The translations under genes were made by a program, and so were the position numbers. Below the pieces are notes generated by a model. That model was given only the letters and a program-made list of their open reading frames with translations, was not told where the DNA came from and did no database searches. Below are positions 26,245-35,779 of a stretch of 64,000 nt of DNA, piece by piece (positions within the stretch are counted from its first letter, which is position 1; each line of letters begins with the position of its first letter). Source of the stretch: Acidobacteria bacterium UBA2161 (lineage in GTDB: Bacteria; Acidobacteriota; Vicinamibacteria; Vicinamibacterales; UBA823); NCBI GenBank assembly GCA_002328835.1, contig DCWN01000007.1, forward strand, positions 2,844 through 66,843, in the 5' to 3' direction.

Positions 26245-29016
26245 ATGCCCAGCCGCCCGTCGAGCGCACTCGTCCTGATGTTCGTGCTGGCGGGCGGGCC
26301 CATCAACGCCCAGCCGGCGGATGCACCGCCGCCCAACATCATCTTCTTCCTGTCCGACGACCAGCGGCACGACCAGCTGGGCGCCGCCGAGCACCCGATT
26401 CTGGACACGCCGACGATCGACGCTCTGGCGGCCGACGGTATCCGGTTCACCCACGCCTTCGTCACAACGGCGATCTGCATGGCCAGCCGCGCGACGATCC
26501 TGACCGGCGTGCCCGAACGGACGCATCGCTTCACGTTGGACACGCCACCGCTCGAGGCCAGGCACACCGATCGCAGCTACCCGGCGTTGCTGCGCGAGGC
26601 GGGCTACCGCACCGGGTTCGTCGGCAAGTTCGGCGTGGTCACGGAAGCCGATGCCGTCCGGACGATGTTTGACATCTTCGAGCCGCTCGACCGGAATCCG
26701 TACTTCCAGATTCAACCCGACGGAGAGGTCCGGCACATCACCGAGGTCGCGGCCGATCGGGCCGTCGAGTTCCTGCGTGGCCACGACCCGGCCGGGGGCC
26801 AGCCGTTCGCGCTCAGCGTCAGCTTCAACGCGCCGCATGCCGAGGATATCGATCACGACGCGCACTATCCCTGGCCGGCCGCCGTCGATGGCCTGTACGA
26901 CGACGCCGAGATCGCGCCGGCGGCGCTCTCCGACCCGGCGGTCTTCGACGCGCAGCCGGATTTTCTCAAGGCCTCGCTCAACCGCGAGCGCTGGTTCTGG
27001 CGCTGGGACACGCTCGAGAAGTACGACCGGAACATCCGGGCCTACTACCGGATGATCACCGGCGTCGACCAGGCGATGGGCCGTGTCCTCGACGAGCTGG
27101 CACTCCTCGGCCTCGACGGCGACACAGTGATCATTTTCTCGAGCGACAACGGCTACTACCTGGGCGCGCGCGGCTTCGCCGGCAAGTGGTCCCACTACGA
27201 GGAATCGCTCAGGGTGCCGCTCGTCATTCATGACCCGCGCAGCGAGCCGGCCGATCGCGGACGCTCAACCGACGCGATCGCCCTCAACATGGACATCCCG
27301 GCGACCATTCTCGACATCGCCGGCGTCGAGCCGCCCGAAGCGTACCGCGGCCGGAGCCTGCTGCCGTTCGTCGCCGGCGACGAACCCGCGGCGTGGCGTA
27401 CCGACTTCTTCATCGAACACCTCGTCGAGTACGACACCATCCCGAAGTACGAAGGGGTCCGCGACGCGCGGATGGTCTACGCACGGTACTTCGAGCAGCA
27501 GCCGGCCTATGAGTTCCTGCACGACCTCGAACGCGACCCCGAGCAGCTCGAGAACCTCGTCGAGGATCTCGCCTACGGCCCGACCCTCGACACGCTCAGG
27601 GCTCGCACCGACGCGCTGCGCGACGCCTACGGCGGACCGTACGACCGCGCGGCCTTCCAGGCGCGGCCGGCACCGGAGCGCGCCGAGCAGCCGAACATCG
27701 TGCTCATCATCGGCGACGACCAGTCGTGGACCGATTTCGGGTTCATGGGGCATCAGACGATCGAGACGCCCAACCTCGACGCCCTGGCCTCGGCCGGCGC
27801 CCTGTTCACGCGCGGCTACGTCCCGACCGCGCTCTGCCGACCGTCACTGTCGACGCTGGCAACCGGCCTCTACGCCCACACCCACGGCGTCACCGGCAAC
27901 GACCCCTTCGTCGACACGCCGGCCGCCGGGGCGGATTACTGGAACGACCCGGCCTATCGCGCCCTCAATCAGCAACTCGTCGCCCGCATCGACGAGACGC
28001 CGACCGTGCCCCGCTTGCTCGGCGACGCCGGCTACACCAGCTTCCAGTCGGGCAAGTGGTGGGAAGGCGGCTATGCACGCGGTGGGTTCTCGGGGGGGAT
28101 GACGCACGGCGATCAGAACCGCGGCGGCCGCCACGGCGACGCGGGGTTGACGATCGGCCGGAGCGGGCTGGCGCCGGTCTTCGACTTCATCGATACGGCG
28201 AACGCTGCGGATCAACCGTTCTTCGTCTGGTACGCGCCTTTCCTGCCGCACCTGCCGCACAACCCGCCGGAGCGGCTGCTCGACAAGTACCGAGCCCCGG
28301 GCCGTCCAATCGAGATCGCGCGGTACTACGCGATGTGCGAGTGGTTCGACGAGACCGTCGGGGCGCTGCTCGGTCATCTCGACGAGCAGGGTCTCGCCAA
28401 CGACACGCTGGTCGCGTTCGTCACCGACAACGGCTGGATCCAGGCGACACCCGACATGTCGCCGCCTGCGCTGCCGGACGGCTGGAACCAGATGTTCGCG
28501 CCGCGGTCGAAACAGTCGCCGTTCGAGGGTGGCACGCGGACACCGATCGTCCTGCGCTGGCCGGGCGTGGTCGAGCCAGGCCGGCACGATCTGACGGTCA
28601 GCAGCATCGACCTGGCACCGACACTGCTCGCCGCGGCCGGATTGCAGCCGCAGCCGGCCCTGCCCGGGATCGATCTGCTGCGCGTGATCGTCGGCGGCGA
28701 GACGCCGGTTCGCGACGCGATCTTCGGCGAGGCGTTCGCGCACGATATCGCCGACATCGACGACCCCTCGGCCAGCCTGCTCTACCGCTGGGTGATCGAG
28801 GGCCGGTTCAAGCTGCTGGTTCGCCACGACGGCCGTCTCGGCCGCTACGCGCTCGTTCACGCCGGCGGACCAGATGCTCCGCAACTCTTCGACCTCATCG
28901 CCGATCCCTACGAGACGACCGACCTCGCCGACCGCTATCCCGACGTCGTCGAGCATCTGTCGTGGCGGATCCGGCACTGGTGGGCCATCCCTCGGATGGC
29001 CGCATCGCGGGACTGA
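26245..29016 (+). CDS. Tandem two-domain sulfatase
   Basis: A 923-residue exported protein (signal ending PINAQ) with two complete alkaline-phosphatase-fold sulfatase domains. Domain 1 (about 28-470) has FFLSDDQRHD, formylglycine motif C78-M-A-S-R82, GKFGV and SSDNGYY. Domain 2 (about 481-915) has LIIGDDQSW, C531-R-P-S-L535, GKWWEGG and TDNGW. The second motif has Leu where the canonical CxPxR has Arg, so formylglycine maturation may differ. It probably removes sulfate esters from a rhamnose-containing glycan, given the divergent isomerase/rhamnosidase operon. The stop TGA lies inside a palindromic repeat. No formylglycine-generating enzyme lies in the window. Confidence 0.92.
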   Translation: MPSRPSSALVLMFVLAGGPINAQPADAPPPNIIFFLSDDQRHDQLGAAEHPILDTPTIDALAADGIRFTHAFVTTAICMASRATILTGVPERTHRFTLDTPPLEARHTDRSYPALLREAGYRTGFVGKFGVVTEADAVRTMFDIFEPLDRNPYFQIQPDGEVRHITEVAADRAVEFLRGHDPAGGQPFALSVSFNAPHAEDIDHDAHYPWPAAVDGLYDDAEIAPAALSDPAVFDAQPDFLKASLNRERWFWRWDTLEKYDRNIRAYYRMITGVDQAMGRVLDELALLGLDGDTVIIFSSDNGYYLGARGFAGKWSHYEESLRVPLVIHDPRSEPADRGRSTDAIALNMDIPATILDIAGVEPPEAYRGRSLLPFVAGDEPAAWRTDFFIEHLVEYDTIPKYEGVRDARMVYARYFEQQPAYEFLHDLERDPEQLENLVEDLAYGPTLDTLRARTDALRDAYGGPYDRAAFQARPAPERAEQPNIVLIIGDDQSWTDFGFMGHQTIETPNLDALASAGALFTRGYVPTALCRPSLSTLATGLYAHTHGVTGNDPFVDTPAAGADYWNDPAYRALNQQLVARIDETPTVPRLLGDAGYTSFQSGKWWEGGYARGGFSGGMTHGDQNRGGRHGDAGLTIGRSGLAPVFDFIDTANAADQPFFVWYAPFLPHLPHNPPERLLDKYRAPGRPIEIARYYAMCEWFDETVGALLGHLDEQGLANDTLVAFVTDNGWIQATPDMSPPALPDGWNQMFAPRSKQSPFEGGTRTPIVLRWPGVVEPGRHDLTVSSIDLAPTLLAAAGLQPQPALPGIDLLRVIVGGETPVRDAIFGEAFAHDIADIDDPSASLLYRWVIEGRFKLLVRHDGRLGRYALVHAGGPDAPQLFDLIADPYETTDLADRYPDVVEHLSWRIRHWWAIPRMAASRD

Positions 29017-29030
29017 AGTCCCGCGCTACC
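29006..29030 (+). repeat. Palindromic repeat supplying the sulfatase stop codon
   Basis: CGCGGGACTGAAGTCCCGCG is followed by CTACC. Its loop TGA (29014-29016) is the in-frame stop of the double sulfatase. It is a perfect 8-bp stem and the clearest copy of the family in the window. Confidence 0.7.
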
Positions 29031-29056
29031 CGAGTGGCCGGTGGAGCACGAACTGA

Positions 29057-29746
29057 ATGCCTCAACCCCGCTCACGGCGTGACTTCCTGAGGGCGATGAG
29101 CGCCGCCGGCGCCTCGCTGTCGATCGCCCGATCGGCCTTCGGCCTCCAGGGGACGTCGGCGCTCGAGGCGTATCCCCTGCTCGCGCCCCAGCTGCACGCG
29201 CTGGCCGACCAGCGGGCGCGCCCTATGCCACGGCGCGGGACGCTAACCTTGACCGCGCCGGACGGCGCCTACGCGCTCGACCTGGCGCGGCTCGACGTCG
29301 AGGAGCCCGGCGGGACCGCCCAGCCGATCGCTCCGGACGGCCTGTTGACGTTCACCGTCGAAGCCGACGAGCCCGTCTATCTATCAGCCGAACTGGATCT
29401 CGAGCCGTCGGACGACCTCCGACCCGGCCTGCGCGCGACGGTGCTGTGCGACGACACGGTGATCGCCGCGCCCAACGTCGTCGCGACGTTGAACGGCCAC
29501 GACCACTGGGACGAGGTGAACGACCTCCAGGGGATTCACCACATCCAGAACACCGCCGTGGTCGAGTGGCCGAACTCGTACCGCGTCTTCCGCGTCTAAG
29601 CCGACCGGCTCGAGTGGGAGGTGCGACAGGTCCGCAATCGCGGCTTCGTCCGCGAGTCGTTCGTCGTCCCGAAGGCGAACTCCTGGATGATCGCGACGGG
29701 TGGCAGCGACCTCCAGGGACGGATCTCGCTCGCCCGCCGGCGCTAG
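29057..29746 (+). pseudogene. Tat-exported metallophosphoesterase remnant (internal deletion plus nonsense codon)
   Basis: The frame opens with a Tat signal (RSRRDFLRAMSAAGASL) and reads to a TAA at 29597-29599. The same frame then continues coding-like for 48 codons to a TAG at 29744-29746 (ADRLEWEVRQVRNRGFV ...). The segment VVATLNGHDHWDEVNDLQGIHHIQ resembles the C-terminal part of calcineurin-type phosphoesterases (GHxH motif). The large central metal-binding region expected before it is missing, suggesting an in-frame deletion. The first 180 codons could still make a protein, but it would lack a full active site. Confidence 0.6.
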
Positions 29747-29783
29747 CCGCCCGCCTGTCACCGCGCCGCGCGGCGTTTGAGGA

Positions 29784-29789
29784 TAGAAT
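29784..29789 (+). promoter_or_regulatory. Possible -10 element (TAGAAT)
   Basis: A TAGAAT hexamer lies ten bases upstream of the GTG start of the FMN-binding gene and after the phosphoesterase remnant, suggesting a new transcript with a very short leader. Confidence 0.3.
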
Positions 29790-29799
29790 TACCCACTTC

Positions 29800-30363
29800 G
29801 TGAATAGACTAATCGTCGCCCTCGCCACGGCCCTGCTGTCGGCACTCGCCGTGCCGGCCGTACTCTCCACCTATGGCGGCGCACAGACCGGCGACGCGCG
29901 TGTCGAACGATACCGGAAGCATCTCGAGACGGTGGTGCCCGAGGCCGATTACTACGTCAGCAAGGACGGCGAGTATCCCCACTTTCGCGGCTACGTCCGC
30001 GGTACGGACGGTGCCGCCGACACGCTGGTCGGCCTAGCCTACATGAATCCCGACGCCGGGCACGTCATCACCGGGTACACCAGCGAGATCGTCATGATGG
30101 TCGGGTTGCGGCCGGCCGGCACCATGATCGCGGTGTCGGTGGTGAGCCACAATGAACCCTATGGCGCGCGGTCTATCGAACAACCGCGCTTCGCCAATCA
30201 GTTCCCCAATCGCCGCTACCGTGAGCGGCTCGTCGTGGGCGACGACGTCGACGGTATCTCCGGTGCCACGATCACGGTCCGGGCCGCCACGTCGGCGATC
30301 CGTCGCTCGACACGGCGGATGTTCCGCGAGTTCGTCAAGGAACAGCTCGAGGCGCAGAAGTGA
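29800..30363 (+). CDS. FMN-binding domain protein (NosR/RnfG-like flavin carrier)
   Basis: A 187-residue protein with an N-terminal signal anchor (LIVALATALLSALAVPAVL) and a periplasmic FMN-binding domain. The flavinylation motif is DGISGATITVRA, where the Thr of SGAT would carry covalent FMN through a phosphoester bond as in RnfG/NqrC/NosR. The GTG at 29800 is the most plausible start, though its Shine-Dalgarno is weak. The stop overlaps the next gene as GTGA. With that partner it forms a split version of NosR: flavin outside the membrane, Fe-S clusters behind it. Confidence 0.82.
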   Translation: MNRLIVALATALLSALAVPAVLSTYGGAQTGDARVERYRKHLETVVPEADYYVSKDGEYPHFRGYVRGTDGAADTLVGLAYMNPDAGHVITGYTSEIVMMVGLRPAGTMIAVSVVSHNEPYGARSIEQPRFANQFPNRRYRERLVVGDDVDGISGATITVRAATSAIRRSTRRMFREFVKEQLEAQK

Positions 30364-31340
30364 GCGCCGTGCGGATCGTCGCCGTCCTGGCCCTCGCCGC
30401 GGGGCTGCTCGTGCCCCCGACCGCCGCCGCCCAGCCGGCGCCAGACGGCGACGCCGACCAGCCGGAGTTCTCGCTCGAGGATCTCGACGCACTGCTCGAA
30501 GAAGACGAACTGAAAGAGTCGGTCGCGTCGCTCAGCGCGGCGGAGATCGGCGACATCGTCGGCATGGCGCTCGTCCTCGGCTTCGCCGTTTTCAGCTTCA
30601 CGCGGAAGAGCGTGCCTCTGAAGTACGTGTCGTTCGCCGGGTCGATCGCCTACCTCGGCTTCTACAAGTCGAACCTCGTGTCGATCGTGAATATCTTCGC
30701 GATCCTCGAGGGCAACTTTCCCGATGTCCGGCACAGCATCCCCTGGTATCTGCTGATCGGCTTCACGACGGTGTCGACGGTGCTCTGGGGCCGGCTGTAC
30801 TGCGGGCGGATCTGCGCGTTCGGCGCATTTACACAACTGCTCGACCGCGTCATGCCCGCGCGGCTGCGCTTCGACCCGCCGGCTTCGCTCGATCGGCGCC
30901 TCGCCTACATCAAGTACGTCATCCTCGGCGTGGTGCTGTTGTACTTCTTCGCGAGCGGCGACTTCCTCGTCTACCGCTATGTCGAACCGTTCTGGATGTT
31001 CACCCTGAGCGGCAATGTGCTGATGTGGACGCTGCTGGGCACGCTGCTGCTGGCCACGATTCTCGTCCGCAACCTCTACTGCCGGTATCTCTGTTCGGTC
31101 GGCGCGGCCCTCGGGCTCATCTCGAACCTGACGGTCTTCAAGATCAAGCGCTGGACCGAGTGTCAGGGCTGCAAGATCTGCGAGAAAGCCTGCGAGTGGG
31201 GCGCGATCGACGGGCCGAAGATCTCGCTCGCCGAGTGCGTGCGCTGTGACGACTGCGAACGGCTGTACGACGACGAGGAGAAGTGCGTGCACTGGTTGAT
31301 CCTGCGCAAGAAGCCGAAGGCGCAGCCCGCGTCCTCCTGA
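30360..31340 (+). CDS. NosR/NapH-like 4Fe-4S polyferredoxin membrane protein
   Basis: A 326-residue protein with a signal-like N-terminus, an acidic segment (about 30-55) and about five or six membrane helices. It has the two helix-embedded cysteine pairs typical of NosR/NapH (LYCGRICAFG; LYCRYLCSVG). C-terminal ferredoxin-like clusters are CQGCKICEKACEWG and CVRCDDC with a later Cys. It is predicted to pass electrons across the membrane between quinol and the FMN-binding partner encoded just upstream (4-bp overlap). The final acceptor is not evident. No nitrous oxide or nitrate reductase gene lies nearby. Confidence 0.85.
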   Translation: MSAVRIVAVLALAAGLLVPPTAAAQPAPDGDADQPEFSLEDLDALLEEDELKESVASLSAAEIGDIVGMALVLGFAVFSFTRKSVPLKYVSFAGSIAYLGFYKSNLVSIVNIFAILEGNFPDVRHSIPWYLLIGFTTVSTVLWGRLYCGRICAFGAFTQLLDRVMPARLRFDPPASLDRRLAYIKYVILGVVLLYFFASGDFLVYRYVEPFWMFTLSGNVLMWTLLGTLLLATILVRNLYCRYLCSVGAALGLISNLTVFKIKRWTECQGCKICEKACEWGAIDGPKISLAECVRCDDCERLYDDEEKCVHWLILRKKPKAQPASS

Positions 31341-31353
31341 GAGGCCCGAACGC

Positions 31354-32724
31354 ATGGCCGAGCCCGTTCACCAACGATGGTCGTCCCACGGCGCGTTCCT
31401 GCTCGCCACGGCGGGCGCGGCGGTCGGCCTCGGCAACATCTGGCGGTTCCCGTATCTCGCGGGCGAGTACGGTGGCGCGGCGTTCGTTCTCGTCTACCTC
31501 GCCTTCGTCTTCCTGATCGGCGTGCCGGTCATCTCGGCCGAACTGGCCATCGGCCGGATGGGCCAACTCAGCCCGATCGGCTCGGTCCGCGAGATCCTCA
31601 AGGCTCAGGGCGGTTCGCCGGCGTGGCAGGCGATCGGCTACCTGAGCGTGCTGGGTCCGGGTCTCGGCCTCGCCTACTACAGCATCGTCGCCGGCTGGTC
31701 ACTGCAGTACACCATCGAGGCCCTCCGGAACACGTTCGCCGGCGTCGACGCCGACGGTTCGCAGCAACTGTTCCAGTCGCTGGCGGGATCGCCGGCCGCC
31801 ACCGTCGCCCTCCAGGGAATCTTCATCGGCCTGACCGCGGTGGCGATCGGCGGAGGCCTGCGCCAGGGCATCGAGCGGGCGACGAAGGTCATGGTGCCCA
31901 GCCTCGCCGGGATCCTGCTGATCATCTTCATCTACAACCTGTTCGCCGCCGACATGAGCGCGGCGGCCACGTTCCTCTTCACGCCAGATTTCTCGCAGCT
32001 GACGGCCACGTCGCTGCTGCTGGCGCTCGGTCAGGCGTTCTTCTCGGTCGGCGTCGGGGTCGGCTTCATGATGACCTACGGCGCCTACCTCCCGCGCGAG
32101 ATCTCGGTGCCGCGGGCCGCCGTCATCATCGGCGTCGTCGACACGGTGATCGCGCTGCTGGCCGGGCTGGTCATCTTCCCGATCGTCTTCGCCTCCGGCC
32201 TGAGCCCGGGTGAAGGGCCCGGGCTGGTCTTCGTGACGATGCCGATCGCGTTCGGCGGGATGACCCTCGGACAGGTCATCGGCATCCTCTTCTTCTTGCT
32301 GCTGACGCTGGCGGCCTACACGACGACGCTCGGCATGCTGGAGCCGATCGTGTCCTACCTGGAGGAGAAGTGGCGGACGCCGCGCCGCGTGCTGACGCCG
32401 GCGGCCGCCGCGGCGATCTGGCTGCTGGGTCTGGCGCCGGCCCTGTCCGACACCGTCCTGGCCGGCGTGACGCCGCTCGGGTTCATTCCAGCGTTCGCCG
32501 GAATGTCGGTCTTCGAGGTCTTCGACTTCATGACCGGCTCGATGCTGCTGCCGACCAACGCGCTGCTGATCGCGCTGTTCGCGGGGTGGGTCGTGTCGAG
32601 CGATACCTTCAGGCGCGAGCTGGCGCTCGGCCATGACATCCTCTTCACGCTCTGGCAGTTCCTGATGCGCTACGTCGTACCGATCGCCGTCCTGGCGATC
32701 ATGATCTCCGGGCTCTTCACCTAG
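31354..32724 (+). CDS. Sodium-dependent neurotransmitter-symporter family transporter
   Basis: A 456-residue NSS/SNF family transporter of the LeuT fold with about 11-12 helices. The TM1 signature GAAVGLGNIWRFPYLAGEYGG contains the usual Na+/substrate site residues. It probably imports an amino acid or related amine with Na+. It starts 13 bp after the NosR-like gene and is likely co-transcribed. Na+ coupling is a family inference; a link to flavin-based electron transfer is only positional. Confidence 0.92.
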   Translation: MAEPVHQRWSSHGAFLLATAGAAVGLGNIWRFPYLAGEYGGAAFVLVYLAFVFLIGVPVISAELAIGRMGQLSPIGSVREILKAQGGSPAWQAIGYLSVLGPGLGLAYYSIVAGWSLQYTIEALRNTFAGVDADGSQQLFQSLAGSPAATVALQGIFIGLTAVAIGGGLRQGIERATKVMVPSLAGILLIIFIYNLFAADMSAAATFLFTPDFSQLTATSLLLALGQAFFSVGVGVGFMMTYGAYLPREISVPRAAVIIGVVDTVIALLAGLVIFPIVFASGLSPGEGPGLVFVTMPIAFGGMTLGQVIGILFFLLLTLAAYTTTLGMLEPIVSYLEEKWRTPRRVLTPAAAAAIWLLGLAPALSDTVLAGVTPLGFIPAFAGMSVFEVFDFMTGSMLLPTNALLIALFAGWVVSSDTFRRELALGHDILFTLWQFLMRYVVPIAVLAIMISGLFT

Positions 32725-32746
32725 CGCTGGACGCCAGGCGCCGGCC

Positions 32747-34750
32747 TCACGGCGCGACGGGCTGGTACTCCTCGGTCACCGACTCGGGCAGCCGGAACGC
32801 GAGCAGCTCACCGGCGTAGCCGCCGCCGCCGACGGCGACGAGGAGGTACTGCACGCCGCCAATCGCATAGGTCATCGGCGAGCCGGTCTGGTTCGACGGT
32901 ATGAAAACCGACGCCACTTCACGCCCGGTCGCCTTGTCGTAGGCCCGGAGCCGGGCGCCTTCGACGCCCTCGCTGTCGGTGAACCTCCCGCCATCGCCGG
33001 CGATGACCAGCGTCTTGGTCACCAGCGTACCGATGCGGCCCGGACGACCTGTCCGCGGGATCTCGAGGTTCTGAAGCGCCGGGTGATCCCGCACGTTGTC
33101 GGCCGTCTCGCCGTGCGGCACCTGCCAGACGATCTCGCCCTCATTGAGATCGATCGCCGTGATCCGCCCCCACGGCGGCTTCACCAGCGGCAGCCCCTGC
33201 ACCGATGTCCCCGCCATCGCGGCGTTCACACCCTCTGGACGTCCCATGACGAAGTCCATGTCGGAGCGTTCGGGGTCGTTGACGAGCCCGAGCCTGGTTA
33301 CCTGGGTCTTCGAATAGATGTAGAAGATGCCCGTCTCGGGGTCGAGCGCGCCGCCCGGCCAGTTCGGTCCGCCGGTCGCTGACGGCACCATCAACGTACC
33401 GTAGGTGCCGTCGGCCGTCGCGACCGAGGGCGGCGTGTAGATCGGTCCGATGCGGAATTTCCCCACCACCTCCAGCGCCTCGGCGCGGAGCGCCGGGGTG
33501 AAATCGATCAGATCGTCGGTCCCAATCCCCTGGCGGTCGAACGCCGGGGGTTTCGTCGGGTAGGGCTGCGTCGGCGCCAGGACCTCGCCCGGAATATCAG
33601 ACCCCGGGACCGCCCGTTCCTCGATCGGCCAGACCGGTTCGCCCGTCGCCCGGTCGAGGACGAAGAGCCAGCCCTGCTTCGTCGGCTGGACGATCGCCTT
33701 GATCGCGCGGCCGTCGACGGTGATGTCGGCGAGGACCGGCGCGCACGGCAGGTCGAAGTCCCAGACGTCGTGGTGCACCGTCTGGTAGTGCCAGACCCGC
33801 TCGCCGGTCTCGAGGTCGACCGCGACGATGGCGTCGCCGAAGAGATTGTCGCCCAGCCGGTGGCCGCCGTAGTAGTCGCCGGTCGGCATCTCAAGCGGCA
33901 GGTAGGCCAGTCCCAGTTCGACGTCGACCGTCGCCTGGCCCCACATGCCCGTATTGCCGGTGTAGCGCCACGAATCGTTCAGCCAGGTCTCGTTGCCGAA
34001 CTCGCCGAGCTGCGGCAACGTGTGGAAGATCCACTTCCGCTCGCCGGTTCGAACGTCGTAACCCCGGACGTAGCCCTTCACGTTCTCACGGCTGACCGGC
34101 GCCGACCCCACGACGTGCGCGGCGCCGATGATGATCGTGTCACCGGCGACGATCGGGGCGGCGTGGAGGCCGATCTCGCCGGTTAACGGATCGATCTCCT
34201 GGTCGAGTTCCCGCTTCAGATCGACGATGCCGTCCAGACCGAAGTTCGGGATCTGGCGACCGGTCGCGGCGTCGATTGCGATCATGTGGTAGCCCGGCGT
34301 CACGTAGAAGATCCGGCCCGTGCCGCCGTCGTCCCAGTAGGTGAGGCCGCGGCCGGAGAGTCGCCGGGGCGCCACTTCGCCCCGCTCGCCCTCGTCCATC
34401 CGGTGCATCCAGAGCAGTTCGCCGCTCTTGGCATCGAGCGCGGCCGCGGCCCGGCGTGAGCCGACCGTCGTGTAGACGACGCCGTCGACCATGAGCGGCG
34501 TCGACTGGAAGTTCGTCTCGGGCCGCGGCCCAAAGCTGTCACCCTGGAGCGTCCACGCCAGCTGCAGTTCGCCGAAATTCTCTGCGGTGATCTGATCGAG
34601 CGGCGAGTAGCGCGTGCTCGCGAGGTCGCCGCCGTAGGTCGTCCACTCGGTATCCGGAAGCGTCTCCTGGGCGCCGAGCGGTGCGGCATGAGCACAGACG
34701 AGCAGGCCGAGAACGAGAACGACGATGCCTCGAAGCGGTTGCTGACCCAC
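32747..34750 (-). CDS. PQQ-dependent dehydrogenase (quinoprotein)
   Basis: A 667-residue periplasmic eight-bladed propeller with a signal peptide (VLGLLVCAHAAPLGAQ), resembling the soluble part of membrane glucose dehydrogenase and alcohol quinoproteins. The N-terminus WTTYGGDLASTRYSPLDQI is the classic quinoprotein opening. Tryptophan-docking-like repeats (LDAKSGELLWMHRM, VDLETGERVWHYQTVHHDVWDFDLP) are visible. The GTG start follows AGGAG. The substrate (sugar or alcohol) is unknown. It lies directly downstream of a lipoprotein gene on the same strand. No PQQ-biosynthesis genes or cytochrome acceptor are adjacent. Confidence 0.88.
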   Translation of the reverse strand: MGQQPLRGIVVLVLGLLVCAHAAPLGAQETLPDTEWTTYGGDLASTRYSPLDQITAENFGELQLAWTLQGDSFGPRPETNFQSTPLMVDGVVYTTVGSRRAAAALDAKSGELLWMHRMDEGERGEVAPRRLSGRGLTYWDDGGTGRIFYVTPGYHMIAIDAATGRQIPNFGLDGIVDLKRELDQEIDPLTGEIGLHAAPIVAGDTIIIGAAHVVGSAPVSRENVKGYVRGYDVRTGERKWIFHTLPQLGEFGNETWLNDSWRYTGNTGMWGQATVDVELGLAYLPLEMPTGDYYGGHRLGDNLFGDAIVAVDLETGERVWHYQTVHHDVWDFDLPCAPVLADITVDGRAIKAIVQPTKQGWLFVLDRATGEPVWPIEERAVPGSDIPGEVLAPTQPYPTKPPAFDRQGIGTDDLIDFTPALRAEALEVVGKFRIGPIYTPPSVATADGTYGTLMVPSATGGPNWPGGALDPETGIFYIYSKTQVTRLGLVNDPERSDMDFVMGRPEGVNAAMAGTSVQGLPLVKPPWGRITAIDLNEGEIVWQVPHGETADNVRDHPALQNLEIPRTGRPGRIGTLVTKTLVIAGDGGRFTDSEGVEGARLRAYDKATGREVASVFIPSNQTGSPMTYAIGGVQYLLVAVGGGGYAGELLAFRLPESVTEEYQPVAP

Positions 34751-34775
34751 GTGCGAATCTCCTGACAGAGGATCG

Positions 34776-35768
34776 TTACGGCGATGCCGGCGCGTCGATC
34801 GTGACGCGACAGAGCACCTGATTGTCGATGTTCAGATTCTTCGTCCAGATGAACTCGGCCTCGCCGAACAGCTCGGCATAGTTCGCGTAGCCCGGCGTCC
34901 GCGTCACGTCGTCGGCCGCGTACAGGGAGACCGCCGGCCAGTCGGTGTCGTCGAAGCCCGGTGCCGCCCAGTCGTCGGGCACGGCCCAGTGCAGGGCGCT
35001 GCAACTTTCCGGATCTCCCACGCACTCCGGCTCTCGCGGACACGCGCTCGTGTCACGATTCGCGCCGACGCAATTCACATCATCCACCGGCGCGGCATAG
35101 AAGACCTGACACCGCCAATCCGCGCCGGTGACCGCACCGTCACTGAAGCGCGCGATGAACCCGCCGTCGCCAACGTTGTAGCTGTCGTACTCCATCCCGA
35201 TGCCGAGGTGCGTCCCCCAGTCGATCAACCGGACCGCATAGGTGATCGGATAGGCCGCCTGGAACCGGCTCGCGCTCGAATTGAACGGCGTGAAGCCGAT
35301 CGCATCGCGGCAGACGTACTGGCCGTTCACATACAGCTCGAAGAAGTTATCGCCAAACAGCGTTGCGGTGATCTCGGCGCCTTCCCCATCGACGACGACG
35401 GTCGAGAGCTGGGCGAGGTAGTCAGGGTTGTCGCCGTCGCCGGTGCAGTCGTTGTAGATATCGACGCAGGTCGCGCCTGAGGTGTTCACCTCGGCGGGGA
35501 TCGTCCAGGTCCGTCCGGACGGATCATCTATGGTGCCGCACAACGCCTCGTTGAAGCGCGACGCGCCCGAGCAGCTCGCGACCGAGTCGCAGGCGAAAGT
35601 CGAACTGACCAGGCCGGTCGTCATGGCCGCCCCGACCGAGTCGGACTCTACCTCGGTGACCGGTGCGTCTGTGACCGCCTGAGGCGGGTCGGCAGGCGCC
35701 GCGCAGCCGGCGGCGGCCAGGACCAGCAGAGGAACGAGCGCGGCGGCGAAGCGGCGTCTCGGAAACAT
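34776..35768 (-). CDS. Cys-rich lipoprotein with galactose-binding-like fold
   Basis: A 330-residue lipoprotein; the lipobox LAAAGC places the acylated Cys at about residue 22. The mature protein has many Cys, probably disulfide-bonded. Segments such as [21 protein letters not shown] are typical of carbohydrate-binding jelly-roll domains. No enzyme motif was found. It precedes the quinoprotein gene by 25 bp on the same strand, so it may help it at the cell surface. A TATAAT hexamer lies 12 bases upstream of the ATG. Confidence 0.7.
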   Translation of the reverse strand: MFPRRRFAAALVPLLVLAAAGCAAPADPPQAVTDAPVTEVESDSVGAAMTTGLVSSTFACDSVASCSGASRFNEALCGTIDDPSGRTWTIPAEVNTSGATCVDIYNDCTGDGDNPDYLAQLSTVVVDGEGAEITATLFGDNFFELYVNGQYVCRDAIGFTPFNSSASRFQAAYPITYAVRLIDWGTHLGIGMEYDSYNVGDGGFIARFSDGAVTGADWRCQVFYAAPVDDVNCVGANRDTSACPREPECVGDPESCSALHWAVPDDWAAPGFDDTDWPAVSLYAADDVTRTPGYANYAELFGEAEFIWTKNLNIDNQVLCRVTIDAPASP

Positions 35769-35779
35769 GAGAGGCGGGA

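Noticed and set aside
26176..27231. N-terminal extension of rhamnose isomerase antisense to the sulfatase
   Set aside because: The open frame exists but has no homology and covers the sulfatase coding strand; family homology begins at 26175.
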